Position numbers and translations under genes: made by a program. This document shows positions 46,207 to 56,116 of a stretch of DNA of 64,000 nt, in pieces. The stretch comes from Corynebacterium lactis RW2-5. Its GTDB lineage: Bacteria > Actinomycetota > Actinomycetes > Mycobacteriales > Mycobacteriaceae. Below the pieces are notes generated by a model. That model saw nothing but the letters and a program-made list of their open reading frames with translations, did no database searches and had not been told where the DNA came from. Location: assembly GCF_001274895.1 (NCBI RefSeq), contig NZ_CP006841.1, forward strand, positions 248,001-312,000, read 5' to 3'. Numbering within the stretch: the stretch's first letter is position 1; every line of letters starts with the position of its first letter.

Positions 46207-47445
46207 CTATCGAGGTGATACAGCGGGGGAGGGAAGGCTCGGGGACTCCGGGAATTTCCAACCTGGAAGCCCGGGGGAGTTGAAGGAATCGAAGATGCTG
46301 GTAGAGCTGTTAACTGCTACCTCCGCCATATCCGACCTCACATTGTCGCGGGAGGCGGTTACCGAAATGGTGCCAGGAACTGCCGGTAGGTAGCCGAGAT
46401 TGCAGGAGAAGTTGCCCTGCTCGTCGGTTACCGCCACACAGCGGGTGCCGCCCGGCCCAATCGCTTCAATGTACGTACCCGGTTCAGCCTTGCCGCTGAT
46501 GGTCGTTTGGTTCCGGCCGTTTGCATTGGCGGGCTCAGCCTTCAGCTCGGTGGGAGTCTTCGGAGGGGCAACCGTGACATTGATGGTCTTGGCCTCAGAG
46601 CTGCTGCCAAGCACGTTGTCGGAGCCGTCGAACTTTGCTATGACGCTAACTTGTCCTGTCGTTTCCGGCTTCCATTCGCAGGCTGCGCTGCCATCTGCAG
46701 AGCTTTTCGCAACGCACAATTCTTTGTTAGTTCCTGTAGCAATGAACTTAACCGTGCGCTCGCTTAACGACGTCTTCTCGTTGCCGTCAGCCTCGACGAT
46801 TGAGAGCTTTGCGTTAAGGATAATGGGTTCGTTGACGATAGCGCTTTCGGGAATGTCGGTGAGCGCAAGCGAGGTATGTACCTTGCCGGAGTCGACAACG
46901 GTTACGGATGGGCCACCTTTGAATAGAGCAGGCTTGTATTCACGGGTAGAAAACCACGTAGACGCACTCCACTTGTACCAGAACCCCGATTCAAGGGGCT
47001 TATCAGTGGAGCACCCCTCCGTGACCTTGTATTTAAGGCTAAAGGTGTAGGGCTGATCCTTCTTGTAGGTCCAAAAGCCTTCGGAATCATTGGAAGTTAT
47101 GTGAGTCACTCCATCGGAGTGTTGTACCTTGTCAGTAGGAAGCGGCGCTGCCCCTTCGGATCCTTTTTGAACAGTCGCGGAGTCAGCAACGTATTCGAGA
47201 CAACTGTCGACGTTGTTTTTCCACTCATAAATCTTCTGAGTGCCAGTGTCTTCAAACTTCTGGGTGTAGGTGATTTCGGAGCCAGGCTTGACTGATGTGG
47301 CACTAACGGTTCGAGTGAAGGTGGAACTTCCATCCTTGTGCGAGGCTGAAGCGCTATCAGCAGCTGCGGCAGGAGCCAGCAGCACGGCTAGCGTCAGGCC
47401 GCTTGCCAGAACCAACGAGGTTCGAGAAATCCTTTGATTTTTCAT
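46207..47445 (-). CDS. Secreted protein with Ig-like domains and SPxLP tail
   Basis: A 412-residue protein from the ATG at 47445, chosen because AGGAAAG lies just upstream. The signal peptide ends around APAAAADS. The body looks like two or three beta-sandwich modules: an N-terminal DUF11-like part (SVKPGSEITYTQKFEDTG), a bacterial Ig-like part with KTSLSERTVKFIATG, and a last module with GTYIEAIGPGGTRC. The C-terminus is SPGLPG...SPSLPSP, a tail shared with the next two genes. Likely a surface or extracellular protein; partners unknown. No LPxTG sorting signal. Confidence 0.75.
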   Translation of the reverse strand: MKNQRISRTSLVLASGLTLAVLLAPAAAADSASASHKDGSSTFTRTVSATSVKPGSEITYTQKFEDTGTQKIYEWKNNVDSCLEYVADSATVQKGSEGAAPLPTDKVQHSDGVTHITSNDSEGFWTYKKDQPYTFSLKYKVTEGCSTDKPLESGFWYKWSASTWFSTREYKPALFKGGPSVTVVDSGKVHTSLALTDIPESAIVNEPIILNAKLSIVEADGNEKTSLSERTVKFIATGTNKELCVAKSSADGSAACEWKPETTGQVSVIAKFDGSDNVLGSSSEAKTINVTVAPPKTPTELKAEPANANGRNQTTISGKAEPGTYIEAIGPGGTRCVAVTDEQGNFSCNLGYLPAVPGTISVTASRDNVRSDMAEVAVNSSTSIFDSFNSPGLPGWKFPESPSLPSPAVSPR

Positions 47446-47481
47446 AAGCGAGTACTTTCCTGTCATGCAGAAGTGTGGGCT

Positions 47482-48333
47482 CTACTCGGTCACTGGAGCA
47501 GGTGGGGAGGATGGCTCGGCTGCGGTAGGCGTCGGGTTTTTGGGCTTGGGCAAGCTCGGGCTTTGAAGTCCCGGGCTGTTGAGTGAGGGGAGCCCCGGGG
47601 AACCGAAGAAAGCATCGCCTGGTTTACGAGTTCCCTCCTCGTAACCAGTGAAGGCATATGCGGCTTTGGTTTCATCGGTGCACATGATGAATGCCGCGGC
47701 ATCGAAATCGGTGCGAGGCCCAGAGCTGGGGTTGTTAAGGTACGCGGAGAAATCGGCGGATTCACCTGGTTTGACCGTGAACTTATCAATCAGCCCGGCG
47801 TGGCCCTTGACTCGCTCATTCGAGTAGTCTTTGGCGATTTTGTTTCGGTCCGCATTTGGGTCTCCCAGTAGTCCGCCAAGCCCCTGAAGGAGCGGGCCTA
47901 GGCTTCCCAGGTCGAGTTCACCGAGTTTGATTGGACCAACGATCGGAATATTTCCGAACTGGATAGGTACCTTCGGTAGTTCACGGAAGGTGTTTTTGCG
48001 ATAGTAATCTTCAGACTGAGCTACCAACTTTGCCGTGGTCACGTCTCCAGCGGTGGCTCCATTGCCGCGAGGACCGGCGCAAGTGAAAGTCTTATTGTCT
48101 GAGTTGTTTTTCACCGTTCCCTTGATTTCGGTTGCTGCAGCGTCAGCGGGATTGACGGTGACTGTCATGAGATTTGTGTCGGTGTGGACCACGATCGAAG
48201 TCTGATCTGCGCCAGGTATGACGTTGCCATAAGGTTGTGCGAGTGCGGGCGTTGCCGCAAGCAAAGAAGCGGACACCATCAGACCAGCTACTGGCAGAGA
48301 TGTTTTTACTGCCTTGGGGATTAAGGGGGACAT
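47482..48333 (-). CDS. Secreted protein with SPxLP tail (paralogue A)
   Basis: A 283-residue exported protein with signal peptide ending ATPALA. It has two Cys about 140 residues apart (FTCAGP near 83, IMCTDE near 218), a Gly/Leu-rich insert (LGELDLGSLGPLLQGLGGLL), and conserved blocks shared with the next gene: DYYR, GHAGLIDKFTVKP, DFDAAAFIMCTD and FTGYEEG. The tail has SPGLPSL, SPGLQSPSLP and a Thr/Pro-rich end. I do not recognise the family. Confidence 0.75.
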   Translation of the reverse strand: MSPLIPKAVKTSLPVAGLMVSASLLAATPALAQPYGNVIPGADQTSIVVHTDTNLMTVTVNPADAAATEIKGTVKNNSDNKTFTCAGPRGNGATAGDVTTAKLVAQSEDYYRKNTFRELPKVPIQFGNIPIVGPIKLGELDLGSLGPLLQGLGGLLGDPNADRNKIAKDYSNERVKGHAGLIDKFTVKPGESADFSAYLNNPSSGPRTDFDAAAFIMCTDETKAAYAFTGYEEGTRKPGDAFFGSPGLPSLNSPGLQSPSLPKPKNPTPTAAEPSSPPAPVTE

Positions 48334-48396
48334 GAAAACCGAATCCTTTAGAAATTTAGCGTGACAAGAATGAGGGAGCGCAGCCGAGAGCGGCGG

Positions 48397-49212
48397 TTAG
48401 TTAGCCCTTAGTCCGGGGGAAGGAAGTCCCGGAGAAGGCAGGCTGGGAGAACCTAGTGAACCTCCAAAGCCGCCTACTGAGGGCGCTTTGCCGGATTCAT
48501 AGCCGGCAAACACGTACTGCTGCTTGTGAGGCTCATTGTTATCGGTGCAGTAAATCAAGGCGGCCGCCTCGAAGTCCTTGCGCTCACCATTTCCGGGCGC
48601 GTTTAGTGTCACCGTCTTGGCCTCAGTGGCAAAGGGTTTAAGGTCAAAAACCTCAATCTGACCGTTATGTCCAGCCAATTTGGCCTGTTCCCAGGACCGG
48701 AAAAGCTCTGCACGGGTGGCTATTTGCTTGCCGAGAGCGGAGCCAAGAAGGCCGTTGGGGACGAACTCGAGCAATCCGTTGGTTGGAATGACGCCCAGAA
48801 TTGGAACATTGATTCCGTCAGAGGGGACGTTTGGCCAGGTGCGGTAGTAGTCGACAGCCTTGGCTACAATGGCGGCTTCGGTGACAGTGTTGGGTAGCTT
48901 TGTGGGCTTTTTCTCGTCCGTCGATACTCCCGGTGCGTAGCACGAGAAAGTGCTGTCGTAATTGTTCTTAATAGTCACCTCGACGGTATCGCCACCGGTA
49001 TTTTCTCCTACGGAAACGCTGACTCGAGGGCTATCTGTTACAACGACACTTCCGCTGGAAGAAGCGCCAGGGAGCAAGCTGGCCTGATCTTGAGCCGCTG
49101 CAAATGTTGTACAGCCCAAGGTGATGGCGGAGGCGGTAGCAATTGTTATGGCAATCTTTCTGGAAGCCTTATTGGTGGTGCGGAGCAATCGGGGGAATTG
49201 TCTCAGATTCAT
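48397..49212 (-). CDS. Secreted protein with SPxLP tail (paralogue B)
   Basis: A 271-residue exported protein with a long N-terminal signal ending TTFAAA. It shares with paralogue A the blocks VTIKNNYDSTFSC, AKAVDYYR, LAGHNGQIEVFDLKP, KDFEAAALIYCTD and FAGYESG. The tail is SPSLPSPGLPSPGL. Spacing to the next gene is 63 bp on the same strand, so all three may be one operon ending at 46104. Function unknown. Confidence 0.75.
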   Translation of the reverse strand: MNLRQFPRLLRTTNKASRKIAITIATASAITLGCTTFAAAQDQASLLPGASSSGSVVVTDSPRVSVSVGENTGGDTVEVTIKNNYDSTFSCYAPGVSTDEKKPTKLPNTVTEAAIVAKAVDYYRTWPNVPSDGINVPILGVIPTNGLLEFVPNGLLGSALGKQIATRAELFRSWEQAKLAGHNGQIEVFDLKPFATEAKTVTLNAPGNGERKDFEAAALIYCTDNNEPHKQQYVFAGYESGKAPSVGGFGGSLGSPSLPSPGLPSPGLRAN

Positions 49213-49654
49213 AGAGGATGTCTTTCGTTGTAGCTGGTGCTTTCCCCATGTAAAGGAGTTTGGTCGGGCTTCCTCCTGGGGGAGCTTTAGGTATTCCGCC
49301 AGGGATTTAGGAGCATTTCTGCATGGTGGCTAAGGAAATCCCAAGCAGAACATAATAAATGTTACCAGTGTTACAAAAGGGGGCGATTGGTGTTGGTGTG
49401 AATTTTGGGGGTAGCGTGAATTGCTGCAATAAAAAGACATTTATATTAAGTTGTCTATTTTTTTATCTGAAATATGTGGCACATTTCGCTGAATCTACAG
49501 CCGTCAACTAGCTCATTCTGAGGTGTTAACCATGGGAATCGTGCAGTTGCCGTTCAAGATTGGCGAGTTCAAGTCTGGAATAAGAAAAACGCCCAGCGAA
49601 GACTGCTTTCGCAATCTCGCTGGACGTTTTTGAAAGGCCCGGAGGGGGCATCTC
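49213..49654. other. Gene-free, AT-rich stretch with the aceA terminator
   Basis: It holds the promoter of the secreted-protein operon on one side. I see no gene. The T-rich run near 49441-49470 and TGTTACC/TGTTACAA words near 49360 are the only features besides the aceA terminator. Confidence 0.5.
49590..49632 (-). terminator. Terminator of aceA
   Basis: CGCCCAGCGA (49590-49599) pairs with TCGCTGGACG (49617-49626), with an inner GACTGC/GCAATC-type pairing. T-runs lie on both sides (GTTTTT after 49625; on the minus strand CGTTTTTC). Confidence 0.8.
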
Positions 49655-50950
49655 TTAGTGGAACTGGCCTTCCTCGGTGGAGCCCTTCAGAGCGGTGGTG
49701 GAGGAGTTCGGGTCGACGGTGGTGGCAATCTTGTCGAAGTAGCCGGCGCCAACCTCACGCTGGTGCTTGACAGCGGTGAAGCCGCGCTCCTTGGCAGCCT
49801 CGAACTCGCGGTTCTGCAGGTCGACGAATGCGGTCATCTGCTCGCGAGCGTAGCCGTAAGCCAGGTCGAACATGCCGTAGTTCAGGGCGTGGAAGCCAGC
49901 CAGGGTGATGAACTGGAACTTGAAGCCCATCTTGCCCAGCTCGTTCTGGAACTTGGCAATCTCGTCCTTCTCGAGGTGAGCGGACCAGTTGAAGGACGGG
50001 GAGCAGTTGTAGGCCAGGAGCTGGTCCGGGAACTCCTCCTTGACGCCCTCAGCGAACTTCTTAGCCAGCTCGAGGTCCGGAGTACCGGTCTCCATCCAGA
50101 TCATGTCGGCGTACGGAGCGTAGGACTTTGCACGGGCGATGCAGGGCTCGAGGCCGTTCTTGACGTGGTAGAAGCCCTCGGAGGTGCGGTCGCCGGTGAT
50201 GAACGGCTTGTCGCGATCGTCGACGTCGGAAGTGATGAGGGTAGCGGCCTCGGCGTCAGTGCGGGCGATGATAACGGTCGGGGTGTTGGCGACGTCAGCA
50301 GCCAGGCGAGCAGAGGTCAGGGTGCGGATGTGCTGCTGGGTCGGAATCAGGACCTTGCCGCCCAGGTGGCCACACTTCTTCTCGGAAGCGAGCTGGTCCT
50401 CCCAGTGAGTACCAGCGGCGCCGGCCTTAATCATGGCCTTCTGCAGCTCGTAGACGTTCAGAGCGCCACCGAAGCCGGCCTCACCGTCAGCGACAATCGG
50501 GAGCAGCCAGTTGTCGACGGAGTTGTCGCCCTCGATGCGAGCAATCTCGTCGGCGCGCAGCAGAGCGTTGTTGATGCGCTGCACAACGTTCGGCACGGAG
50601 TTTGCCGGGTACAGGGACTGGTCCGGGTAGGTGTGGCCGGAGAGGTTTGCGTCACCAGCGACCTGCCAACCGGAGAGGTAGACAGCCTTCAGGCCAGCGC
50701 GGGCCTGCTGAACGGCCATGTTGCCGGTCAGTGCGCCCAGAGCGTTGATGTAGGAGTCATCCTTAACGTTGACGCCCTCCCAGAGGATTTCAGCGCCACG
50801 GCGAGCGAGGGTGTTCTCCTCGACGACGGTGCCCTGGAGCTCAGCAACCTGCTCAGCGGTGTAGTCGCGGGTGATGCCTTCCCAGCGCGGGTTCTCGTCC
50901 CAATCCTTCTGGATTTCGGCGGCGGTACGTGCCTTACCAACGTTAGACAT
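49655..50950 (-). CDS. aceA: Isocitrate lyase
   Basis: A 431-residue enzyme that splits isocitrate into glyoxylate and succinate, the first step of the glyoxylate bypass. The catalytic loop is KKCGHLGGK with Cys193. Upstream [22 protein letters not shown] holds metal-binding acids (in part), and ARTDAEAA and CSPSFNW are further family motifs. Divergent from glcB across a 963-bp region with RamA/RamB-like sites, the classical corynebacterial arrangement. Confidence 0.97.
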   Translation of the reverse strand: MSNVGKARTAAEIQKDWDENPRWEGITRDYTAEQVAELQGTVVEENTLARRGAEILWEGVNVKDDSYINALGALTGNMAVQQARAGLKAVYLSGWQVAGDANLSGHTYPDQSLYPANSVPNVVQRINNALLRADEIARIEGDNSVDNWLLPIVADGEAGFGGALNVYELQKAMIKAGAAGTHWEDQLASEKKCGHLGGKVLIPTQQHIRTLTSARLAADVANTPTVIIARTDAEAATLITSDVDDRDKPFITGDRTSEGFYHVKNGLEPCIARAKSYAPYADMIWMETGTPDLELAKKFAEGVKEEFPDQLLAYNCSPSFNWSAHLEKDEIAKFQNELGKMGFKFQFITLAGFHALNYGMFDLAYGYAREQMTAFVDLQNREFEAAKERGFTAVKHQREVGAGYFDKIATTVDPNSSTTALKGSTEEGQFH

Positions 50951-51204
50951 AAAGGTGTCACTTCCTTCTGCTTGCTTTTTCTTGAGCGGGAACTGGCCGA
51001 GAGTGAATCAACAGCCTGACCCGTTAAGACCGCGGGACCGGTGGGGCAGGGGTATTAAACGTGAGGTAAAACCCCGTTCACACAAAGTCGCGAACCGTTC
51101 AATGTCCGCTTCCGCGTGTCATGCTTCACATTCTGGGCTATGAATCATGGTTCGTCAAGCGCCTCCCGCTGTGAATTCCAGTATGTAATCGAGGTAACAC
51201 CTGT

Positions 51205-51217
51205 GAAGTTTGCAAAG
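51205..51217. promoter_or_regulatory. RamB-like site
   Basis: GAAGTTTGCAAAG differs from the RamB consensus RAACTTTGCAAA at one position (G for C at position 4). It lies 255 bp upstream of aceA. A weaker match, GAACTTTGGCTAA, is at 51353. Confidence 0.65.
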
Positions 51218-51312
51218 AATGTGATGTGTAGCATGGACTCTGTTAATTTCCGGCCTGACCGGGAAGTACGTTTGTACTGTTTTTCTCGTGTTTTGCCGTC
51301 GCTAATGTTGTT

Positions 51313-51328
51313 ACCCCCGGTATGGGGT
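51313..51328. promoter_or_regulatory. RamA-like paired site 1
   Basis: ACCCCC (51313-51318) and TGGGGT (51323-51328) match the AC4-5 / G4-6 half-sites described for RamA. Confidence 0.55.
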
Positions 51329-51379
51329 GTGTGGAAAAACTTCAAACCGCGCGAACTTTGGCTAACGTCGTTCCTGTGC

Positions 51380-51403
51380 TGGGGGGTGTTACATCACCCC
51401 CCA
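51380..51403. promoter_or_regulatory. RamA-like paired site 2
   Basis: TGGGGGGTG (51380-51388) and CACCCCCCA (51395-51403) form a perfect 9-bp inverted repeat with a 6-base spacer. Each arm fits the RamA half-site, and the arrangement resembles activator sites of corynebacterial aceA/aceB. Confidence 0.7.
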
Positions 51404-51714
51404 AAATTAAGCTGGAAGTACGCCCCGGTAGGTGTGGTGAGTGCCCTCATTACTCCGCAAATCCGCTAAGTATTTCCTTGGCTTGAGGGGGTCAATTGGC
51501 CGTCGAGCGTGTCCCGTGTCTTGCCTTGTATCGCGATGAGGTGCAGGTCACAGGGGGGCTAACCCGGGGATTGGGACTCAGAGCCGTGGTCGAGCCTCGC
51601 CTTGCGAACTCGCGCCCGAGTAACGAGGTCTCCCATCTGTTGGGTTCGCGTGCAATCCCATACCCGAAGCCTCCCCCGCCTACCCGAGCGGGGGTGAGGG
51701 AAGGAGACGGAGGT

Positions 51715-51728
51715 GTCGTCGGCAAGCG
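51715..51728 (+). repeat. Variant repeat word upstream of glcB
   Basis: GTCGTCGGCAAGCG lies in non-coding sequence, ~190 bp before glcB. It differs from the exact word at one base of the 14. Confidence 0.7.
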
Positions 51729-51913
51729 GGGTTGCGAGGCGACTGATGAGAGGGAGGGGAGTGGAGAAACTGCGAAAGCGGGTTCAAAAGTAAGCCCAAT
51801 CACATACAGTGAGGGCATCGCACCCCGGCAATCCGCTCCCGGAGCGCCAACTACGGTGCCGACTCGCGGCGGTCGGGGTGAGCAAATTGCAACCAATAAT
51901 ATTGAGGAGAGCA

Positions 51914-54124
51914 ATGGCACAGCGCATTACCGCAGGCGGACTGCAGGTCGCGAAGGTTCTGTACGACTTCGTTAACGAGACCGCGCTCCCGGCTGCAGGC
52001 ATCGAGGACAAGGAAGCATTCTGGAACGGCTTCGGTGACATCGTCGCCAAGTACACCCCGCGCAACCGGGAGCTGTTGGCCAAGCGCGATGAGCTGCAGG
52101 AAAAGCTCGACGCTTGGTACAAGGAGCACCCGGGCAAGCAGGACCAGGATGCTTACGTCGCTTTCCTGAAGGAGATCGGCTACCTGGTTGAGGACCCGGG
52201 TGAGTACCAGGTCACCACCGCCAACGTCGATTACGAGATTACTTCCACCGCCGGTCCGCAGCTGGTCGTGCCTGTGCTCAACGCCCGCTTCGCTATCAAC
52301 GCTGCGAACGCTCGTTGGGGCTCGCTGTACGACGCCCTCTACGGCACCAACGCCATCCCAGAAGACGGCGGCGCAGAGAAGGACACCCCGGGCTACAACA
52401 AGGTCCGCGGTGACCGCGTTATCGCATGGGGCCGTAACTTCCTGGACAAGGCTCTGCCGCTGGTTGACGGCTCCCACGCTGACGTCACCTCCTACGACAT
52501 CGTCGACGGCCACCTGCAGGTGACCCTCGAGGGTGGCGCGACCACTGGTCTGCGCGAGCCGGAGACGCTGGTGGGCTACACCGGCGACAAGGCTGCCCCG
52601 GAGTCGATTTACTTCAAGCACAATGGTCTGCACATCCAGCTGCTGATCGATGCCGAGTCCCCGATTGGTAAGACCGACAAGGCTGGTGTCAAGGATATCG
52701 TCCTGGAAGCCGCGGTCACCAACATCATGGATTTGGAGGACTCCGTCGCAGCTGTCGATGCCGCCGACAAGACCCTCGGCTACACCAACTGGCTGGGCCT
52801 GAACGTCGGCGACCTGAAGGTCGAGTTCGAGCGCAAGGGCAAGACCCTGACCCGCGAGATCAACGACGACCGCACCTACACCGCGCTCGACGGCTCCGAG
52901 GTCACCCTCCACGGCCGTTCCCTGAACCTGGTCCGCAACGTCGGCCACCTGATGCAGAACCCGGCTATTCTCGACCGCGATGGCGAGGAAATCTTCGAGG
53001 GCATCATGGACTCCGTCATCACCGCCGTCTGTGCGATCCCGGGCCTGGACCAGTCCAACGCCCGCAAGAATTCCCGTACCGGTTCCATCTATATTGTGAA
53101 GCCGAAGCAGCACGGCCCGGAAGAGGCTGCGTTCACCAACGAGCTCTTCGCTGATGTTGAGGATTTGCTGGGGCTCGAGCGCAACACCATGAAGGTTGGT
53201 CTGATGGATGAGGAGCGTCGCACCTCTGTCAACCTGGACGCCGCCATCAAGTCCGTCTCCGAGCGTGTTGTGTTCATTAACACCGGTTTTATGGATCGCA
53301 CTGGTGATGAGATCCACACCTCCATCCACGCTGGCCCGATGTTCCGCAAGGCTGTTCAGAAGACCGCCCCGTGGATGCTGGCTTACGAGGACAACAACGT
53401 TGACGCTGGTCTGGCTCATGGTCTACAGGGCAAGGCTCAGATTGGTAAGGGTATGTGGGCGATGACTGAGCAGATGGCCGAGCTGCTGGAGCAGAAGATT
53501 GGTCAGCCGAAGCAGGGTGCTTCCACCGCGTGGGTTCCGTCCCCGACCGGTGGTGTGTTGCACGCGACTCACTACCACGAGGTTGATGTTTTTGGGGTTC
53601 AGGACAAGTTGCTTGCCGACGGCCGCCGCGACACCTTCGGTGACCTGCTGACCATCCCGGTTGCGGCCGCAAAGGCCGGTGACCCGGGCGCGGACTGGTC
53701 TGATGAGGACAAGGCCAACGAGCTGGACAACAACTGTCAGTCCATCCTGGGCTACGTGATCCGCTGGGTCGAGCAGGGCGTCGGTTGCTCGAAGGTGCCG
53801 GACATCAACGATGTCGATCTGATGGAGGACCGCGCTACACTGCGTATTTCCTCGCAGACGCTGGCCAACTGGTTGCTGCACGGTGTTGTCACCGAGGAGC
53901 AGATTATCGATTCGCTGCAGCGCATGGCTGAGGTCGTCGACCGCCAGAACGCAGGCGACGATGCCTACCTGCCGATGGCTCCGGACTTCGACAACTCCAT
54001 CGGTTTCCAGGCTGCGAAGGAGCTCATCCTTGATGGCGTGAACCAGCCGGCTGGTTACACGGAGCCGATTTTGCATCGTCGTCGCTTGGAGTTTAAGAAG
54101 CGAGAGGGTATTGATCAGGACTAG
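51914..54124 (+). CDS. glcB: Malate synthase G
   Basis: A 736-residue enzyme that joins glyoxylate and acetyl-CoA to malate. Family length and motifs fit: [13 protein letters not shown] (about 275-287) with metal-binding acids, [42 protein letters not shown] and GLMDEERRT around the active site. The C-terminal HGVVTEEQI region carries the catalytic Asp ([19 protein letters not shown], in parts). The ATG at 51914 follows GAGGAGAG. Its last ~864 coding bases are repeated without visible change in the second malate synthase gene at 58919. Confidence 0.97.
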   Translation: MAQRITAGGLQVAKVLYDFVNETALPAAGIEDKEAFWNGFGDIVAKYTPRNRELLAKRDELQEKLDAWYKEHPGKQDQDAYVAFLKEIGYLVEDPGEYQVTTANVDYEITSTAGPQLVVPVLNARFAINAANARWGSLYDALYGTNAIPEDGGAEKDTPGYNKVRGDRVIAWGRNFLDKALPLVDGSHADVTSYDIVDGHLQVTLEGGATTGLREPETLVGYTGDKAAPESIYFKHNGLHIQLLIDAESPIGKTDKAGVKDIVLEAAVTNIMDLEDSVAAVDAADKTLGYTNWLGLNVGDLKVEFERKGKTLTREINDDRTYTALDGSEVTLHGRSLNLVRNVGHLMQNPAILDRDGEEIFEGIMDSVITAVCAIPGLDQSNARKNSRTGSIYIVKPKQHGPEEAAFTNELFADVEDLLGLERNTMKVGLMDEERRTSVNLDAAIKSVSERVVFINTGFMDRTGDEIHTSIHAGPMFRKAVQKTAPWMLAYEDNNVDAGLAHGLQGKAQIGKGMWAMTEQMAELLEQKIGQPKQGASTAWVPSPTGGVLHATHYHEVDVFGVQDKLLADGRRDTFGDLLTIPVAAAKAGDPGADWSDEDKANELDNNCQSILGYVIRWVEQGVGCSKVPDINDVDLMEDRATLRISSQTLANWLLHGVVTEEQIIDSLQRMAEVVDRQNAGDDAYLPMAPDFDNSIGFQAAKELILDGVNQPAGYTEPILHRRRLEFKKREGIDQD

Positions 54125-54249
54125 AATCTGGACTAATTCTTCGGTTGCTGGCTGGTCGCTCTCGACGGTGCTAGCTAGTTAACTCGTGGCAGCGTGCTTC
54201 TTTTAAGGAGCGGTTTCATTGGTTTCCTTTTTCATTGGGAAGCTGGTGG
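53261..54249 (+). repeat. Direct repeat, left copy (glcB 3' end and downstream)
   Basis: This ~989-bp segment appears identical to 60272-61260, at an offset of 7011 bp, by reading both by eye. It runs through the stop codon and into the last codons of the CGNR gene on the other strand. Beyond it similarity continues only patchily. Confidence 0.9.
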
Positions 54250-54879
54250 GGCCGCTTCTTTTTGCGTATGCCGACGAGCTTTCATGCGGTTTCCGCACTC
54301 TTTCATCGAGCACCATTGTCTCTTCATTCCGTTTGAGCGATCTTCAAAGAGGATTCCGCAGCGTTCATGGGAACATTTCTTGAGGCGTTTGACATCTTTG
54401 CTGCCGAAGAACATGGCTGCATCTTGGGCAACAAACCCCAGTACTTGTTCAGGCGTAAGGGTTGGGCGAAGTAGAAAGCCTTCAAAGCAATCGTCGATTG
54501 ACAAAAAGTGTTGAGGAGTCAGTTTGCTCCATCTATTAAGTGTATTTATTGCGGATTCAAGACTCTTGGGGCTTATACAATCGGCATCATTCAATCGGTG
54601 CTCGGCAAGAAGGATTATTGCTTCTCGGAGCTCTTGTATCGAAGAGATGGGTATTTCGGCTGCTACCTTCTGAAAATCCGGCAAGCTCTTAGCCCATGAA
54701 GCCCTGGTGCGACTGGCGCTAATCCAGTTTGTCAGATTCGCTGTTGAATCTAATAAATCCACCGTCGGGTGGAGGGGGTCTTTACGTCGTCTAAGAGTGT
54801 TAGCGAAATCCAGGCAGGGGCGTTCTCCGTAGAACACAAAGTTCAGCGATTCAGCTGGTTGTCTTGAAGATATTTTCAT
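54232..54879 (-). CDS. CGNR zinc-finger transcriptional regulator
   Basis: A 215-residue regulator. The N-terminal ABATE-type domain starts with FYGERPCLDFANTLRRR. The C-terminal zinc finger has Cys in KKCSHERCG and QWCSMKECGNRMKARRH, the signature CGNR (about 197-200). Such proteins usually control the operon next to them; here that is the divergent MFS operon, with a 17-bp palindrome between. Lower G+C and different codon use than the flanking glyoxylate genes suggest transfer. Its last codons lie within the direct repeat. Confidence 0.85.
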   Translation of the reverse strand: MKISSRQPAESLNFVFYGERPCLDFANTLRRRKDPLHPTVDLLDSTANLTNWISASRTRASWAKSLPDFQKVAAEIPISSIQELREAIILLAEHRLNDADCISPKSLESAINTLNRWSKLTPQHFLSIDDCFEGFLLRPTLTPEQVLGFVAQDAAMFFGSKDVKRLKKCSHERCGILFEDRSNGMKRQWCSMKECGNRMKARRHTQKEAAPPASQ

Positions 54880-54904
54880 GAAATTGATTTTACACTCTTG
54901 AAGG

Positions 54905-54921
54905 AACCCCCTGAGGGGGTT
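54905..54921. promoter_or_regulatory. Palindromic operator between CGNR and MFS genes
   Basis: AACCCCCTGAGGGGGTT is a perfect palindrome with a central G. On the minus strand a TATACT -10 box (54922-54927) lies next to it, so it would cover the CGNR gene start site. On the plus strand TATATT (54925-54930) sits five bases ahead of the MFS ATG, suggesting a leaderless transcript. It is the best candidate for the CGNR protein's binding site. Confidence 0.65.
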
Positions 54922-54934
54922 AGTATATTTGCTT

Positions 54935-56116
54935 ATGAGAGACCATCAGTACCCGCTGGGGATATATGCGCTTCCGTTGGTTACTGCCTTCATGCTGCCA
55001 AATCTTGTCACTCCGCTCATGGAGCTACTGAGGAATGAGATTGGCTTCTCATCAGGTGTGTTAACCGTGATTTTCGTGTTTTATCTAGGTGGTCTCGCCC
55101 CGGCATTTTTGCTCGCTCCGAGTCTCGGGAAGCTATGGGGCAGAAAGAAAACACAACTGATTGCTTGTGGGGTAGGGATCGCGTCCTGCGCTTTTTACAT
55201 AGTTGGCGCAAATGTTGGGATGCTTCTTATCGCCCGTATTCTTACGGGGTTGTGTTCCGGGCTCATTCTGGTTCTAGGTCCTAGTGCGGTGCAGGCGGTT
55301 GCGGGAAAAGACCGTGCTAAAGAAGCCACTTTTGTGGCGACTTTGGGGATTGCGGTTGGTCTTGCTGGAGGTCCTTTATTTGCTGGTTTCTTAGCTGAGC
55401 TGTTGCCGTGGCCTACGAAAATAGTCTTCGTGCTTATGGCCGTGCTGTTGGCGCTATCGGCACTCGTCATTCTGACCGAAGAAGAATCCCCGACGGGACC
55501 CGTGAAATCTTGGTTGCCTTTTAAGGGGCTAGACACTCGAGCGGGTCGGACCATTAAAGCGGGCCTTGGTGCTTTCGGTCCTGGTATGACAGCAGCGGCA
55601 ATTATTCTGGCACTAGCGCCGACACTTGTTGCTGGTCTCGGGGGGACAGCAGGGCCCTTGGGTGCAGGTTTGATGGCTGGTGGCATGTATGTGATGAGCC
55701 CTATTGCGCAGACGGTGGTTCGTCGATTTACAAGCATGACTCATATTCGTATGTCACTTGTACTGATAATTCTAGCGATGGTCGTCTTTATTGGTGCAGT
55801 TAATACTCACAACCTAGTACTTCTCGTATTTAGTGCTGTATTGATGGGCGCAGGCCAGGGAATTAGTAACTTGGGGAGTTTCGGTTTGATCCACCAGCAT
55901 GTTAATCCGGCGCAGATTCCAGGTAGCACAGCCGTGTTGAGTTTAGGGGTTTACGCCAGTGCAAGCATCGTGCCACTCGCTGGGGGATTCCTAATTGACT
56001 CGGAAGGGTTGGAGAAATCCGGTTTTTACATGGCAATGGGGGTCATAGTCATGGTGCTTGTAGGTTCGGTTTTTGCTAGACAGAAGTATTTGAATCCTGC
56101 TGAAAAGGAAGCCTGA
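54935..56116 (+). CDS. MFS transporter of the catabolic cassette
   Basis: A 393-residue transporter from the ATG at 54935 (a TTG two codons earlier is less likely). Twelve helices; the loop after helix 2 reads PSLGKLWGRKKT (about 58-69). It is the first gene of a five-gene run whose other members suggest import of an aromatic or carboxylic compound, which is inference. Its stop overlaps the monooxygenase start (TGATG). Confidence 0.85.
   Translation: MRDHQYPLGIYALPLVTAFMLPNLVTPLMELLRNEIGFSSGVLTVIFVFYLGGLAPAFLLAPSLGKLWGRKKTQLIACGVGIASCAFYIVGANVGMLLIARILTGLCSGLILVLGPSAVQAVAGKDRAKEATFVATLGIAVGLAGGPLFAGFLAELLPWPTKIVFVLMAVLLALSALVILTEEESPTGPVKSWLPFKGLDTRAGRTIKAGLGAFGPGMTAAAIILALAPTLVAGLGGTAGPLGAGLMAGGMYVMSPIAQTVVRRFTSMTHIRMSLVLIILAMVVFIGAVNTHNLVLLVFSAVLMGAGQGISNLGSFGLIHQHVNPAQIPGSTAVLSLGVYASASIVPLAGGFLIDSEGLEKSGFYMAMGVIVMVLVGSVFARQKYLNPAEKEA

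Larger units (their letters stand above)
50951..51913. promoter_or_regulatory. Shared control region of aceA and glcB
   Basis: The region is 963 bp, with no supported gene; frames in the 51496-51920 part lack any recognisable protein. It contains a RamB-like site (51205), two RamA-like paired sites (51313, 51380) and one copy of the repeat word family (51715). The glcB ribosome site is GAGGAGAG just before 51914. Confidence 0.7.

Noticed and set aside
51496-51975. Open frames on both strands between aceA and glcB
   Set aside because: They run into the glcB coding start, have no motif or ribosome site, and lie in the expected control region.
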